Assembly (NCBI GenBank): GCA_001897535.1
Contig: MKTC01000029.1
Location: forward strand, 1-64,000
Reading direction: 5' to 3'
DNA: 64,000 bases
From: Bacteroidetes bacterium 37-13
GTDB taxonomy: Bacteria > Bacteroidota > Bacteroidia > Chitinophagales > LD1
Below, piece after piece: positions 25,637 to 34,993 of the stretch; the first letter of the stretch is position 1; the number at the start of each line of letters is the position of its first letter. Under the pieces are notes generated by a model. That model was not told the DNA's origin. It ran no database searches and saw nothing but the letters and a program-made list of their open reading frames with translations. Both the position numbers and the translations under genes were made by a program.

Positions 25637-26330
25637 GGTAAGGCAACTTAGTGTTCAAAAATTTCGGTTGAAATTTCAAAAGTAGTAAATGCTTTACAAC
25701 AGTAAATGTGCGCGATAGTCCATATTTTGATTTTCCTGCATAGCGCTTTGAATGTGCAACAGGAAGCTCAACTATTTTAAATCCATTTATATGTGCAAGC
25801 AACGAAAAATATCGGTGAAAGCCATTGAAGTAAATTATGTTTTCACTCACTTCTCTTTTGAAAACTTTTAGTGAGCAACCTACATCATGGAGTTTCACTC
25901 CAAATACTAATCTAATAAAACTATTTGCGATGGCACTTGGAAATGTTTTGGTGATGTTATCCTGCCGGTTTACTCTAACTCCTTGTGCTACATCAGCAGT
26001 ATTATTTAGCACTAATTGCAGTAGTTGATTTATGTCATTCGGATTGTTTTGCAAATCGCCATCTAAAATGGCAATATAATTTCCTTTGCTGTAATCAATG
26101 CCGGCTTTTATTGCTGTACTTTGTCCGCTGTTTTTGGATAGTGAAATAATCTTTGTATGGTCTGCGATATGCTTTTTTAGTATTTCAAGCGTTTGGTCTG
26201 TTGAGCCGTCATCAACTAAAATATACTCAACAGGAAGAGAAATTGAACTTAATATCTGTAAAAATGCATCTACATTTTCGGCTTCGTTGTAAAAGGGAAT
26301 AATAATGGAGAGTTGTCGGCTGTGTTCCAC
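25617..26330 (-). CDS. Glycosyltransferase family 2 (polyprenyl/dolichyl-P-sugar synthase-like)
   Basis: 237 residues starting at GTG 26330; no in-frame ATG lies between it and the GT-A core. Motifs: 'IIPFYNEAENVDAF', 'ILVDDGSTDQT', 'NSGQSTAIKAGIDYSKGNYIAILDGDLQNNP', then 'HDVGCSLKVFKRE' and 'HSKRYAGKSKYGLSRTF'. These are the blocks of dolichyl- or undecaprenyl-phosphate hexose synthases, which load a sugar on a lipid carrier at the inner face. It lacks the C-terminal two-helix anchor of some relatives. It is the first gene of the minus-strand unit, and its product could supply the GT-C enzymes nearby. Confidence 0.88.
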   Translation of the reverse strand: MEHSRQLSIIIPFYNEAENVDAFLQILSSISLPVEYILVDDGSTDQTLEILKKHIADHTKIISLSKNSGQSTAIKAGIDYSKGNYIAILDGDLQNNPNDINQLLQLVLNNTADVAQGVRVNRQDNITKTFPSAIANSFIRLVFGVKLHDVGCSLKVFKREVSENIIYFNGFHRYFSLLAHINGFKIVELPVAHSKRYAGKSKYGLSRTFTVVKHLLLLKFQPKFLNTKLPYHVKAIF

Positions 26331-26381
26331 TAAGCAATAATAACCAAATGGAATAAATTTATAGGAAAAAGCTACATTCGC

Positions 26382-26389
26382 TAAGTTTG
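26382..26389 (+). promoter_or_regulatory. Bacteroidota -7 promoter element (TAnnTTTG)
   Basis: The octamer TAAGTTTG matches the Bacteroidota -7 consensus. It lies 14 bases before the ATG at 26404, giving a very short leader, and supports that start over the GTG at 26392. No clear -33 TTG was found at the ideal distance. Confidence 0.5.
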
Positions 26390-26403
26390 GCGTGGTTTAC
26401 AAT

Positions 26404-27210
26404 ATGGCACTAAATATTTATGAAATTTTTAAGAGGTATAGACATAAAAGGTTGCTTTGTTTAGTGCTGTTATTTATACTTTGGTATGCAATAAAACTTT
26501 ACTTGCTAGATTATTTTTTTACTGCCACATTTAAGCAACATCAAGTTTGGTATCCTAATTTTTATTTGCCTACCTTTTTAGGCGCTAAGCTATTGCATGG
26601 CTTGCTTTATAGTGTGTGGCTACTACTGGTTTTACCCAAGCGTGCTTTTAAAAATAATAGAATTTTAATAGTGTTTATTATTGCAATGGCAGTTTCTTTA
26701 TTGTTGCAACTTATAGATTTTTCGATAGTAAAAATTTTGTTTCTACCGTTGGTAGTTATAGAAATTGCAACATGGAGTTTTCCTTTAATTCTAAATACGT
26801 GGTCTTTTTTAATAAAGAAAAAACATACAACTACTTATGGTTTTTTACTTACTTATATACTGCTTTGTTTAATAGTGCCGGATCATTTTTTGCCTTTCTA
26901 TGAGTTTAGCATGTTTAATGCAATGGAGTCCAAAGCCAAAGTGATTTTATTTAGAAACACTAATGGTGAAGTAGTTCCACTAACAAGTTTTACTAATGCA
27001 AGTGTTCACGAATTGGGTGTGATTTATGAAATGCAAAATGCAAAAGGAGGAGCCAATAGTAAAATAGGAAGAGAAATTTTAAATCATGCAATGCAGTTTC
27101 CTACAAGCAAGGGAGTTTTAGTGCCTCAGCAGGTTTGCGTAAGGCATTTTTGGGTGCAGGGAAATAACTTAATAGAAACAGAAATTTTACTGTATGAGGT
27201 GGAATTTTAG
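26404..27210 (+). CDS. Membrane protein of unknown function
   Basis: 268 residues from ATG 26404. Four hydrophobic helices span about residues 20-150 ('LLCLVLLFILWYAIKLYLL', 'LLHGLLYSVWLLLVL', 'ILIVFIIAMAVSLLLQL', and one more), with a fifth near 155. A soluble tail of about 95 residues follows ('KVILFRNTNGEVVPL', 'LLYEVEF'). The segment around 'HQVWYPNFYLPTFLGAK' reappears in the N-terminus of the protein at 28062. The end overlaps the HTTM-like gene by 17 bases, so they are coupled and probably work together. No known family was recognised. Confidence 0.65.
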   Translation: MALNIYEIFKRYRHKRLLCLVLLFILWYAIKLYLLDYFFTATFKQHQVWYPNFYLPTFLGAKLLHGLLYSVWLLLVLPKRAFKNNRILIVFIIAMAVSLLLQLIDFSIVKILFLPLVVIEIATWSFPLILNTWSFLIKKKHTTTYGFLLTYILLCLIVPDHFLPFYEFSMFNAMESKAKVILFRNTNGEVVPLTSFTNASVHELGVIYEMQNAKGGANSKIGREILNHAMQFPTSKGVLVPQQVCVRHFWVQGNNLIETEILLYEVEF

Positions 27211-28051
27211 TTGGAAAGATTATGGCTTACAGGAGTGGCGATGTGCGCAATGGTGTATTTTACCATTGGCGTTTCTAATTTATTTAGATGCACTTTTTTT
27301 ATCGGTTAGAGAAGAATTTAACGGCATTATTGTGAATGCATGTGCTTGGCTGCCTTGCAATTGGATAGAACTTAAATTGACTAAATATGTGCTTATAGTT
27401 TTGTTTTTAGTCGGAGCTGTTTTTTATTTTGGTAAGCGGTGGGCGGTATATGGATGTTTATTGTTGGCACTATGCTCGTTTATAGTGTTCTCATATTATG
27501 AAAGCTTTGGCATGAGGGGGGAATATGGGCTTTTTGTACTACTCTTTTTGGTTCAGGCAGTTGCGTATTATCGTCAAAAAGATTCTTCTTCCTATAAAGA
27601 ACATTTTCAATTTTCGTTGCAAATAATTGCAGCAGCATACATCTTGGCAGGTATTTCTAAAATAGTAGAATCGGGAGTGGTTTGGTTTAATGAGGAAGCA
27701 ATAAATTTTGTATTGCAATCTTACCATGCCACTTATGAAAAATATTCTACTTATGGTGTATTGGCAGAACATCAAAGAGCAGAATATATTTTTAATTGGA
27801 TGGTTGAAAATTTATATTTCACAAAGTTCTTATTGTTTCTTTCCATTGCTCTTGAGATATTTTCTTTTGTTTTGGTTTTGGGTAAAAAGCGTGCTATGTA
27901 TTATGGCGTGCTGCTAATTGGTTTCCATATTGGTATTTTTATTGCCTTTCGTCTTGTTTTGTTTACCATTGTAATATCTATGATTGTTTTGGTGTTTAAT
28001 CCGGTTTATTGGATTGCAAAAGGCTTTATTAAATTGAAACAAGCAGTTTGA
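27194..28051 (+). CDS. HTTM-like (vitamin K-dependent carboxylase-related) membrane protein
   Basis: 285 residues, six or seven helices. The block 'AAAYILAGISKIVESGVVWFN' and the later 'EIFSFVLVLGKKRAMYYGVLLIGFHIGIFIAF' resemble the HTTM/VKGC-like membrane fold, where the first is the 'YLLAGLSKL.SG..W' region and the second the helix with 'FHLGI'. HTTM proteins in bacteria are mostly uncharacterised; the enzyme relatives carboxylate glutamate. Start overlaps the preceding gene by 17 bases, and the next gene follows after 10 bases, suggesting one transcript. The assignment is from pattern similarity only. Confidence 0.55.
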   Translation: MRWNFSWKDYGLQEWRCAQWCILPLAFLIYLDALFLSVREEFNGIIVNACAWLPCNWIELKLTKYVLIVLFLVGAVFYFGKRWAVYGCLLLALCSFIVFSYYESFGMRGEYGLFVLLFLVQAVAYYRQKDSSSYKEHFQFSLQIIAAAYILAGISKIVESGVVWFNEEAINFVLQSYHATYEKYSTYGVLAEHQRAEYIFNWMVENLYFTKFLLFLSIALEIFSFVLVLGKKRAMYYGVLLIGFHIGIFIAFRLVLFTIVISMIVLVFNPVYWIAKGFIKLKQAV

Positions 28052-28061
28052 TTAAAACTAT

Positions 28062-30008
28062 ATGATGAAATGTGATGCTGCTTCTGGCTTTTTAAGAGGT
28101 AATTTTTTGCTACTACAATTTATAGTGCTGTGTTGCTTTTTTATTACTTCGTTAGGGTTTTTTCCATATTTTTTAAGTAGTAGCATAGCTCAATTTAAAC
28201 TTTGGTATCCTAATTTTTATTTGCCAATTTATTTAGTGCTGAATATTGCTGTGTTGTCTATTTTTACGCTGCAATCACAGTTGATTTCTAATTTCTTTCT
28301 AAAAGCAATTAACGCTAAGAAGGGCCTGTTTTTGACTTTAAGCTTGAGCACTCTCACATTTCTAATTTTTAAATATTCAAGCCTTGATAGCGCCTATGTT
28401 TTTTTAATTATAACAGCTATATTTTTAGGCTTAATAAAGTACTATATAGTAATAATCTCGTTAGTAAAAGCAAGTTGCAACTATTCAAGTGTAAATGCTT
28501 TTAAAGCATTTTTATGGATTGGTGTAATTGCACTTGTAGTTTTTAGGTTGTATTTTACTTGGCATTCTGATAATGTATTTAATAGTGATGCGCCTTGCAG
28601 ACAATATATTGCCCATGTTTGGCTAAAGTGTTTTTTGTACGATGCTCATTGGACATATAAAGTTAGCCCTAATGTAGATTGGCTACCGCTTCATTTTTAC
28701 ATTATTGGGGCAATTGAAGCACTCACGGCAAGTGAACACGCAATCATTTTGGCGCATGGTATCGCAGGTGTTTGGGGCTGTTTTTATATCTATAAAATTT
28801 CTGAATTATTGTTTGATAAACAAGTGGCTTTAGTTGCTCTTGTACTTTGTTTGGCATATCCTGCAGGTGTTGCCGTTTCGAGTGCCATGTTGAGCGAGCC
28901 TTGGTTTATGTTATTTGTTGCCGCAGGTATTTTTTACTATTTAAAATATTTATTTTCTACGCACACAAAATACTTATTGGCGCACATTGCTTGTATAGCG
29001 GCAGCGGCACTGGTTAGGTTTGAAATTTGGCCTATGCTGCTTGTTTTCCCTTTTGTAAATGTAGTGTTTAGCGCAGGTAGAATTAAGCGACAGCACTTTC
29101 TTTATATAGCGTACTTAGTTATTCCTATAGCTGTGATGTATCTTGCGTATCTGCAAGGCTTTAGCCCATTCCGTTGGCTTTTGTATAGTGATGAACAAGT
29201 GAAGTTTGGTTATGATCATATTGGTAGAAGTATTTGGGTAGTAATCGAAGGTTATGCGTATGCGTTGATTCCAGGGTTGATTTTGAGTTTTTTATTTTTT
29301 GTGTTGAAGTATATCAATGGATTAAAGCAATGGATTTATGTGTTTTTATTATTGCTTTTTGTATTTCCTTTTTTATTGAAAGTCGCTAATTATTCTTTAA
29401 TGCCGGATAGCAGATATTGGGCAAAGTATGCAGTGTTTTTTATTCCGTTTATGGCGTTTATGGTAGTGAAGTTTACACGCAATAAATTCTTATTTCAATC
29501 CATTGGTTTGGGTGTAGCTTTAGGCTTGGTTTCGTTTGGTTTACTCTTTACAAATACAGTGGGATTTAATTATCCAAATGGGTTTAAAGAAAATGTTGCT
29601 TTTGTGAATGCAATAAAAACCGGAAATTTTATTTCTGATCGCCATAGAGGAAATGTAAGCTATTCGTGGCTTTCGCTAACCGATTTGCCTATTGTATTAG
29701 ATTACAACGATTGGTATTTAAGGCAATATATTCCGTATGGAATAATGGAAGAAAGAGTGAAACGAGAACATTCCCCTAAGAAAATTAAGTTTATTGTGAA
29801 TGATGAAAATAGCATGTTTGGAACAACAAATTATGCAGCCTTAGATAGTGTTCTGAGCAAGTATAACGATTTGTATATCGTATTTTTCCCTGATGGAAAT
29901 CTTACACGGCATTTCCAATTCTCAGACTCAATAGAAACAATTGGTGTAAATAAGTTTCAACGCTTATATCAATATCAAGATTATCAAGTGTATAAGAAAG
30001 TTGAATAG
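28062..30008 (+). CDS. GT-C family glycosyltransferase-like membrane protein
   Basis: 648 residues. Residues 1-150 form a four-helix segment that resembles the protein at 26404 ('FKLWYPNFYLPIYLVLN'). Residues about 155-530 look like a PMT/ArnT-type GT-C core: a first loop with 'HSDNVFNSDAPCRQYIAHVW', a 'PNVDWLPLHFYIIGAIEAL' block, and many helices. A soluble tail of about 120 residues follows. Such enzymes transfer sugars from lipid-phosphate carriers on the outer face of the inner membrane. The acidic Asp in 'NSDAP' is a plausible catalytic residue. The stop is 5 bases from the convergent asnB stop. Confidence 0.72.
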   Translation: MMKCDAASGFLRGNFLLLQFIVLCCFFITSLGFFPYFLSSSIAQFKLWYPNFYLPIYLVLNIAVLSIFTLQSQLISNFFLKAINAKKGLFLTLSLSTLTFLIFKYSSLDSAYVFLIITAIFLGLIKYYIVIISLVKASCNYSSVNAFKAFLWIGVIALVVFRLYFTWHSDNVFNSDAPCRQYIAHVWLKCFLYDAHWTYKVSPNVDWLPLHFYIIGAIEALTASEHAIILAHGIAGVWGCFYIYKISELLFDKQVALVALVLCLAYPAGVAVSSAMLSEPWFMLFVAAGIFYYLKYLFSTHTKYLLAHIACIAAAALVRFEIWPMLLVFPFVNVVFSAGRIKRQHFLYIAYLVIPIAVMYLAYLQGFSPFRWLLYSDEQVKFGYDHIGRSIWVVIEGYAYALIPGLILSFLFFVLKYINGLKQWIYVFLLLLFVFPFLLKVANYSLMPDSRYWAKYAVFFIPFMAFMVVKFTRNKFLFQSIGLGVALGLVSFGLLFTNTVGFNYPNGFKENVAFVNAIKTGNFISDRHRGNVSYSWLSLTDLPIVLDYNDWYLRQYIPYGIMEERVKREHSPKKIKFIVNDENSMFGTTNYAALDSVLSKYNDLYIVFFPDGNLTRHFQFSDSIETIGVNKFQRLYQYQDYQVYKKVE

Positions 30009-30013
30009 GTTTT

Positions 30014-31936
30014 TTAGTTCCGATATTGAGTATGATTTTTGTTCAGAACAAATAAATCGAACCAAATTAAAAAGTTTAGAATTGACCAAAGTGGTCTTCC
30101 AAAATCTTGCTTGCCCGATAAATGTATTTTCCAAATTTGTTCTACATAATTCCAGTTTAAAATCTCGGTTTGCTCTACAAATTTTTTGTTTAAATACTTT
30201 TCGGCAAAAGTTCCAAGTTCATCTAAAAACCAAATGGCATGCGGCATTTCCAAACCAAAGCCATCGCGTTTGTATATTTCATTTGGGAAGAAAGGCTTCA
30301 TAGCTTCTTTCTCCACCCAGCGCAATCCGCTAAAGCCTTTTACTCGATATTTTACTGGAAGTTGTGTAACATAATCTACTAAAATTCTATCCATAAATGG
30401 AAAGCGTCCTTCAACAGAATTTGCTAAAAAAGTTCTATCGTTTTTCACCATTAAATCATCAATAAAAAAGTGGCGCATATCAATTAAAGACAGGCGGTTG
30501 ATATCGTGTTCAATTCCACTTTCATAAAATAATTTACGATAGTAATTTACAGTTGGTATATCGGAATTGTAAGTAGTAAGTAATTCGCTTTTTTGATTTT
30601 CAGTAAATACGTAACGCCAGTGTAGATGTGCATCTGGCGTGTCTAATTCCACACCGGAAGTAAAGCGCTTAGCTTTAAAATCGAAACTTAATTTGCTGTA
30701 ATTTGCCGGAAGTGCATGAATTGTATTTTGTATAGCACTGCGCAAAAATTTCGGAATTGCTTTTCGGTATAACTTTCTGTATTGATACGCTGCAATAGTT
30801 GGATAAGCATTAAAAAGTTCATCGCCACCTTCGCCACTTAGCAACACTTTTACATGTTTAGAAGCATGTTTGGCTAAGATGAAAGAGGGAATACACGCGC
30901 CATTCACATTTGGCTCATCGGTATAGGCAATTTGAGTAACTATATTTTCGATTACATCTTCAGGCTTCACCGTAATTTCGTGATGAATGGAATTTGCATA
31001 TTCTGCCATCAATCGTTGATACGGAGATTCGTCAAAACTTTTTTCACCCATTCTAAGCGAAAAGGTGTGCATGCGTTTGCTTAACCCTAAATACTTTACG
31101 ATACCTAACATTGCACTTGTATCAATTCCTCCCGAAAGTGTCATACCAAGTGGCGCATCGCTTACCAAATTTCTCTTCACAGAACCTATAAGTAGTTCTC
31201 TTGTAGTTTCTATCGCTTCCTTTTCGCCAATGCTGTGGTTTTCTTTATAGTTGAACGAATAATAAGTGTGAAAGGAATGCCTTTTTTCAGCCAAGTTTAT
31301 CTTAATAAATTCAGAAGGTCGAAGCTCTGTGATTTCGTTGAAAGGAGTTAAATTATCAGGCATGTAGCCCAACGAGAAATAGTGCTGAAGAGCTGTTTTA
31401 TTAAGCGTTAAATTGATATTGTGAATACTGTGAAATGCTTTAATTTCAGAAGCAAAGTATAAGCCATCGGGTGTGAAAGAAAAATAGCAAGGAAGAATGC
31501 CGTAAAAATCGCGAACGATATAAGCTAATTGCTTGCGGCTATCGTAAATACAAAAAGCAAACATGCCGCTTAACTCTTGTAAAAAATCTATTCCCAATAG
31601 TTCATATAAATACAAAACTACTTCAGTATCGGTGGTAGATTTAAAATGAAATTTTTTATCTAATTGGTATTTCTGTTTTAGTTCTTTAAAGTTACTTACT
31701 TCTCCATTGTAGCAAAGCCAAATTGATTTATCGCTGTTGCACATTGGTAAATTTCCGTTGTCGGAAATATCAATAATGGAAAGTCGTGTGTTACCTAAAA
31801 TAGCATTACTCGAAACAAACATATCAGAAGAGTCAGGTCCACGATGCTTGAGCACCTTGGTCATCTCTTTGATGTCGGTTTCGTTTTGCGCTGTTGCACT
31901 ATTTTTAATTCCAATATAGCCGGCTATTCCGCACAT
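30014..31936 (-). CDS. asnB: Asparagine synthase (glutamine-hydrolysing), AsnB type
   Basis: 640 residues. The N-terminal glutaminase begins 'MCGIAGYIG' with the nucleophile Cys2 exposed after Met removal, then 'LKHRGPDSSDM', 'GNTRLSIIDI' and 'LCYNGEVSNF'. The C-terminal ATP-PPi domain has 'GMTLSGGIDTSAMLGIV' and 'LSGEGGDELFNAYP'. Transfers the amide nitrogen of glutamine to aspartate, or to another carboxyl group in relatives. It stands alone on the minus strand between two glycan-type membrane genes. AsnB-like amidotransferases in surface-polysaccharide loci sometimes amidate uronic acids, so the substrate may not be free aspartate; the sequence alone does not settle it. Confidence 0.88.
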   Translation of the reverse strand: MCGIAGYIGIKNSATAQNETDIKEMTKVLKHRGPDSSDMFVSSNAILGNTRLSIIDISDNGNLPMCNSDKSIWLCYNGEVSNFKELKQKYQLDKKFHFKSTTDTEVVLYLYELLGIDFLQELSGMFAFCIYDSRKQLAYIVRDFYGILPCYFSFTPDGLYFASEIKAFHSIHNINLTLNKTALQHYFSLGYMPDNLTPFNEITELRPSEFIKINLAEKRHSFHTYYSFNYKENHSIGEKEAIETTRELLIGSVKRNLVSDAPLGMTLSGGIDTSAMLGIVKYLGLSKRMHTFSLRMGEKSFDESPYQRLMAEYANSIHHEITVKPEDVIENIVTQIAYTDEPNVNGACIPSFILAKHASKHVKVLLSGEGGDELFNAYPTIAAYQYRKLYRKAIPKFLRSAIQNTIHALPANYSKLSFDFKAKRFTSGVELDTPDAHLHWRYVFTENQKSELLTTYNSDIPTVNYYRKLFYESGIEHDINRLSLIDMRHFFIDDLMVKNDRTFLANSVEGRFPFMDRILVDYVTQLPVKYRVKGFSGLRWVEKEAMKPFFPNEIYKRDGFGLEMPHAIWFLDELGTFAEKYLNKKFVEQTEILNWNYVEQIWKIHLSGKQDFGRPLWSILNFLIWFDLFVLNKNHTQYRN

Positions 31937-32068
31937 AATCTATAGTCGTGATAATTTATTTGCACTCAATAATATAAAAAAGTATGTAGCTTGGATATAA
32001 ATAAAATGTAGATTTAAAAGAAGAGTTGGGAGCACGGATACTAGGTGTTTGTTTAATGCATAAGTTTG

Positions 32069-32088
32069 AAAAATAATTTTATTTGCGT
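32069..32088 (+). promoter_or_regulatory. Upstream block shared with the tandem paralogue (copy 1)
   Basis: These 20 bases end 3 bases before the ATG at 32092 and are identical to 34971-34990, upstream of the second paralogue. The AT-rich block ends in TATTTGCGT, close to but not matching TAnnTTTG. Likely promoter and leader duplicated with the gene. Confidence 0.45.
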
Positions 32089-32091
32089 GTG

Positions 32092-34878
32092 ATGGCAAAG
32101 GAAGATAAACAAAAATTTGAATCGGTAGCTTGGTTAAAGCACTATCGATATTGGATTGTTTTTGCGTTTTCCTTTTTGTTATACGCAAATTCTATTCCTA
32201 ACTTTTATGCGATGGACGATGAGTTAGTAACTACAATAAATTCGCAGAGCCCACATCGTCTTACATCAAAAGGCATTGCAGCTATACCCGAAATTTTTAA
32301 AGAACCGTATTACAAAGATGCACGAGGCTATGCTTACGATTATCGCCCATTGGTATTAACCACATTTGCCATAGAGCATAGTTTGTTTGGAGACAATCCG
32401 CATGTGAGTCACTTTTTTAATGTGCTGCTTTATGCTTTGTTGTGTGTTTTATTATTAAAAGTTCTTGAAGTATTGTTTAAGAACTACAATTTGCTCTTAG
32501 CCCTTGTAGCTACGCTACTTTTTGCTGCACATCCTGTACATACCGAAGTGGTGGTAAGCATCAAAAATCGCGATGAAATTTTAGCATTGTTATTTGCACT
32601 AATAGCTTGCTGGGGATTGTTTAAGGCTGTAGAATTTAATGGAATAAAGAAAATACTTTACACTATGTTGGGTTTTGCTTTTTTGTTTGCAATACTTTCT
32701 AAACCCACTGCTATTGTACTGCTTCCTATTTTGATTCTATTCGTAGTAATACATAATAAAGAAAGTTTGTTGGTATTGCTTGTTCTTTCTATAGTTTCAA
32801 TTATGCTTTTGGCTATTACACAAAGTAGTATATTTTCTATTGCCCAGTTTTTGATAATGGTGAGTATTGTATGGTTGGCAGTCTTTATTCTGCATATAAT
32901 AATCTATAAAGACGATGTAATGAATAGCAAATGGGTAGTTAGATATAGAAGGATTTTAATGGGGTATAGAAAAAAAATAGCAGAATATAATGTGCAATCT
33001 TTTATTGCTGCATCTATATCAATTAAAACAGCCATTTTAATTGCATTGGTATTGATACTTGTATCTTTTATTCTTGTTTTGGTTGGTGTGCCTAAAGGTT
33101 TTGTACCTATCTTTTTACTTGCACCTTTAACCTATTTTTTACAGTGGCACAAGCGTTTTAGTATAATTCATTTCTTAGTGTTTTTGTTATTGCTTTCGGC
33201 TTCGGTACTGCTTGATATGTTTACTTCCGGATTACTTTTTTACATAGGCTATATTGTTACCAAGAAAGAGACTAAAGTAGATATATGGTATATTTTGTTT
33301 TCAGCTTACAGTGCATTAGTAATATTGCTTTTTACCGATAGCCAAAGCGGATTTGTAACATTGAGTATTGTAATACTTTTTGCTGTATTGTATAAAAGTA
33401 AATGGGCAAAGTATTTCGTATTACTATGTGCATGTATATTACCAACACTGCTTTATTTTATTATAGGAGATGATATAATTCTTTCTGAGATATTGGTACA
33501 TCTTTTAATTAATAATTTAATGGGAGTAATTGTCGTATTGCTTGCATTTCAGGTTTCAAAAAAGTTGCAGTGGAGTTTGGTCTGTATTTTAATATTTTTA
33601 ATATCATTTAGTGGCTACATACCTGAAAAGTTTAACCCTGATTTTAATTTATCGATTAATGCATCTCAAGTATATCAAACGCAGCTACCGAAAATTATAG
33701 AGCAAAATATCTACAATCGTCCTATAACATATTTGGAAGCAGTAACAGATGCTTTGTCGCCAATAGAATATAAACTGGGAACAGCAGCACAAGTGCTTAC
33801 AAAATATACAGCTTTATTGATTGTGCCCTATCCGTTATCTTTTTATTATGGCTATAAAATTATAGATTACCAATCAGGTTTTGAGCCATTAAATATATTA
33901 ACGCTATTAGCATATATGCTACTTGGAATTGCAGGATTAATTTTTCTGCGTAAGCAAAAAATTATTGCCATATCAATACTGGTTATGGTAATAGGAATTT
34001 CAATTTATACCAATATTTTTTTAGCAGCACCCGGCATGATGGCAGATCGTTTCCTTTTTGTGCCATCGCTTGGTTTTTGTTTGTTGTTGGCTTACGCAAT
34101 ACTTAAAATCTGCAAGCAAAATATGGGAAAAAATTCAGCAGTGTTGAATTGGCAAACAATAGCTCCAAAGTTAAAATACTCCGTACTTACAATTCTATTA
34201 GCATACTCTGCATTAACTATTGCACGCAACAATGATTGGGAAAATGAACTTACTTTATTTACAGCAGATATAAACCATTTAGAAGCTTCAGCTCAAGCTA
34301 ATAATCTTTATGCTTTGGCATTGATGAAATATTCTTTCAACGAAACCAATCCAACTGAAGCAATTAAAATGCGGCAAACAGCTGAACTCCATTTTAAAAA
34401 ATCAATTACAATATTTCCAAAGTTTTTTAATTCTCAATACGATTTGGCACGTACACAAAGTATATTGGGAGAATATGAAGAGGCTGAGAAGAGTTTTGTA
34501 AAAGCAGCAAAGATTGACACCTCGTTTCCAGATGCATGGTTGCAGGCTATAGATATTGCTATGAGCCAACACAGATATAATGATGCGATACAATATTTTT
34601 CTTTAATGCAACCTAAATATGTAGAAGAAAGCCCAAGTAACATCTATAAATTTGGTTATGTATATTTTCTAAATAAAGAATACGATTTATCCATTAAGGT
34701 TTTAAAGAGAGGCTTGTCCATATTTCCAAATCAAGCAGATATGAATTTGGTAATAGGTGAATCGTACAGAGCACTTGCAAAAAATGATAGTGCGGTTTTT
34801 TATTTAAAAAAATCTTTAGAGTTAAATCCTGAAAGTGAACAACTAAAACAGCTAATTTTAGAAATAAAAAGTAACTAA
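32092..34878 (+). CDS. TMTC-like GT-C membrane protein with TPR repeats (copy 1)
   Basis: 928 residues from the ATG at 32092 (the in-frame TTG at 32083 is not needed). After the first helix comes the GT-C acidic motif 'NFYAMDDELVTT', then 'YDYRPLVLTTFAIEHSLFG', 'HFFNVLLYALLCVLLLKVLE', 'LLFAAHPVHTEVVVSIKNRDEIL' and, later, 'APGMMADRFLFVPSLGFCLLLAYAIL'. These are the marks of the TMTC family, whose animal members are O-mannosyltransferases using a lipid-linked sugar. About 18 helices lie between residues 20 and 690. The last 230 residues are TPR-like ('FKKSITIFPKFFNSQYDLARTQSILGEYEEAEKSFVKAAKIDTSFPDAW'), probably periplasmic. The middle (about 200-520) differs strongly from the paralogue next door. 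Confidence 0.82.
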   Translation: MAKEDKQKFESVAWLKHYRYWIVFAFSFLLYANSIPNFYAMDDELVTTINSQSPHRLTSKGIAAIPEIFKEPYYKDARGYAYDYRPLVLTTFAIEHSLFGDNPHVSHFFNVLLYALLCVLLLKVLEVLFKNYNLLLALVATLLFAAHPVHTEVVVSIKNRDEILALLFALIACWGLFKAVEFNGIKKILYTMLGFAFLFAILSKPTAIVLLPILILFVVIHNKESLLVLLVLSIVSIMLLAITQSSIFSIAQFLIMVSIVWLAVFILHIIIYKDDVMNSKWVVRYRRILMGYRKKIAEYNVQSFIAASISIKTAILIALVLILVSFILVLVGVPKGFVPIFLLAPLTYFLQWHKRFSIIHFLVFLLLLSASVLLDMFTSGLLFYIGYIVTKKETKVDIWYILFSAYSALVILLFTDSQSGFVTLSIVILFAVLYKSKWAKYFVLLCACILPTLLYFIIGDDIILSEILVHLLINNLMGVIVVLLAFQVSKKLQWSLVCILIFLISFSGYIPEKFNPDFNLSINASQVYQTQLPKIIEQNIYNRPITYLEAVTDALSPIEYKLGTAAQVLTKYTALLIVPYPLSFYYGYKIIDYQSGFEPLNILTLLAYMLLGIAGLIFLRKQKIIAISILVMVIGISIYTNIFLAAPGMMADRFLFVPSLGFCLLLAYAILKICKQNMGKNSAVLNWQTIAPKLKYSVLTILLAYSALTIARNNDWENELTLFTADINHLEASAQANNLYALALMKYSFNETNPTEAIKMRQTAELHFKKSITIFPKFFNSQYDLARTQSILGEYEEAEKSFVKAAKIDTSFPDAWLQAIDIAMSQHRYNDAIQYFSLMQPKYVEESPSNIYKFGYVYFLNKEYDLSIKVLKRGLSIFPNQADMNLVIGESYRALAKNDSAVFYLKKSLELNPESEQLKQLILEIKSN

Positions 34879-34970
34879 AACGATAGCCGAATTATACAGA
34901 AACATATAGCAAATCAATTTGGTTAAAAACTCAATATTTTGTATCTAAAGTAACATTCAGTAAAAGAGGA

Positions 34971-34990
34971 AAAAATAATTTTATTTGCGT
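34971..34990 (+). promoter_or_regulatory. Upstream block shared with the tandem paralogue (copy 2)
   Basis: Identical over 20 bases to 32069-32088 and ends 3 bases before the ATG at 34994. Presumably carries the promoter or leader copied with the gene. Confidence 0.45.
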
Positions 34991-34993
34991 TCA

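Noticed and set aside
30001-30303. 100-codon plus-strand ORF after the GT-C-like gene
   Set aside because: Antisense to the conserved C-terminus of asnB.
31940-32188. 82-codon minus-strand ORF between asnB and the TMTC-like gene
   Set aside because: Overlaps the TMTC start and has no recognisable protein features.
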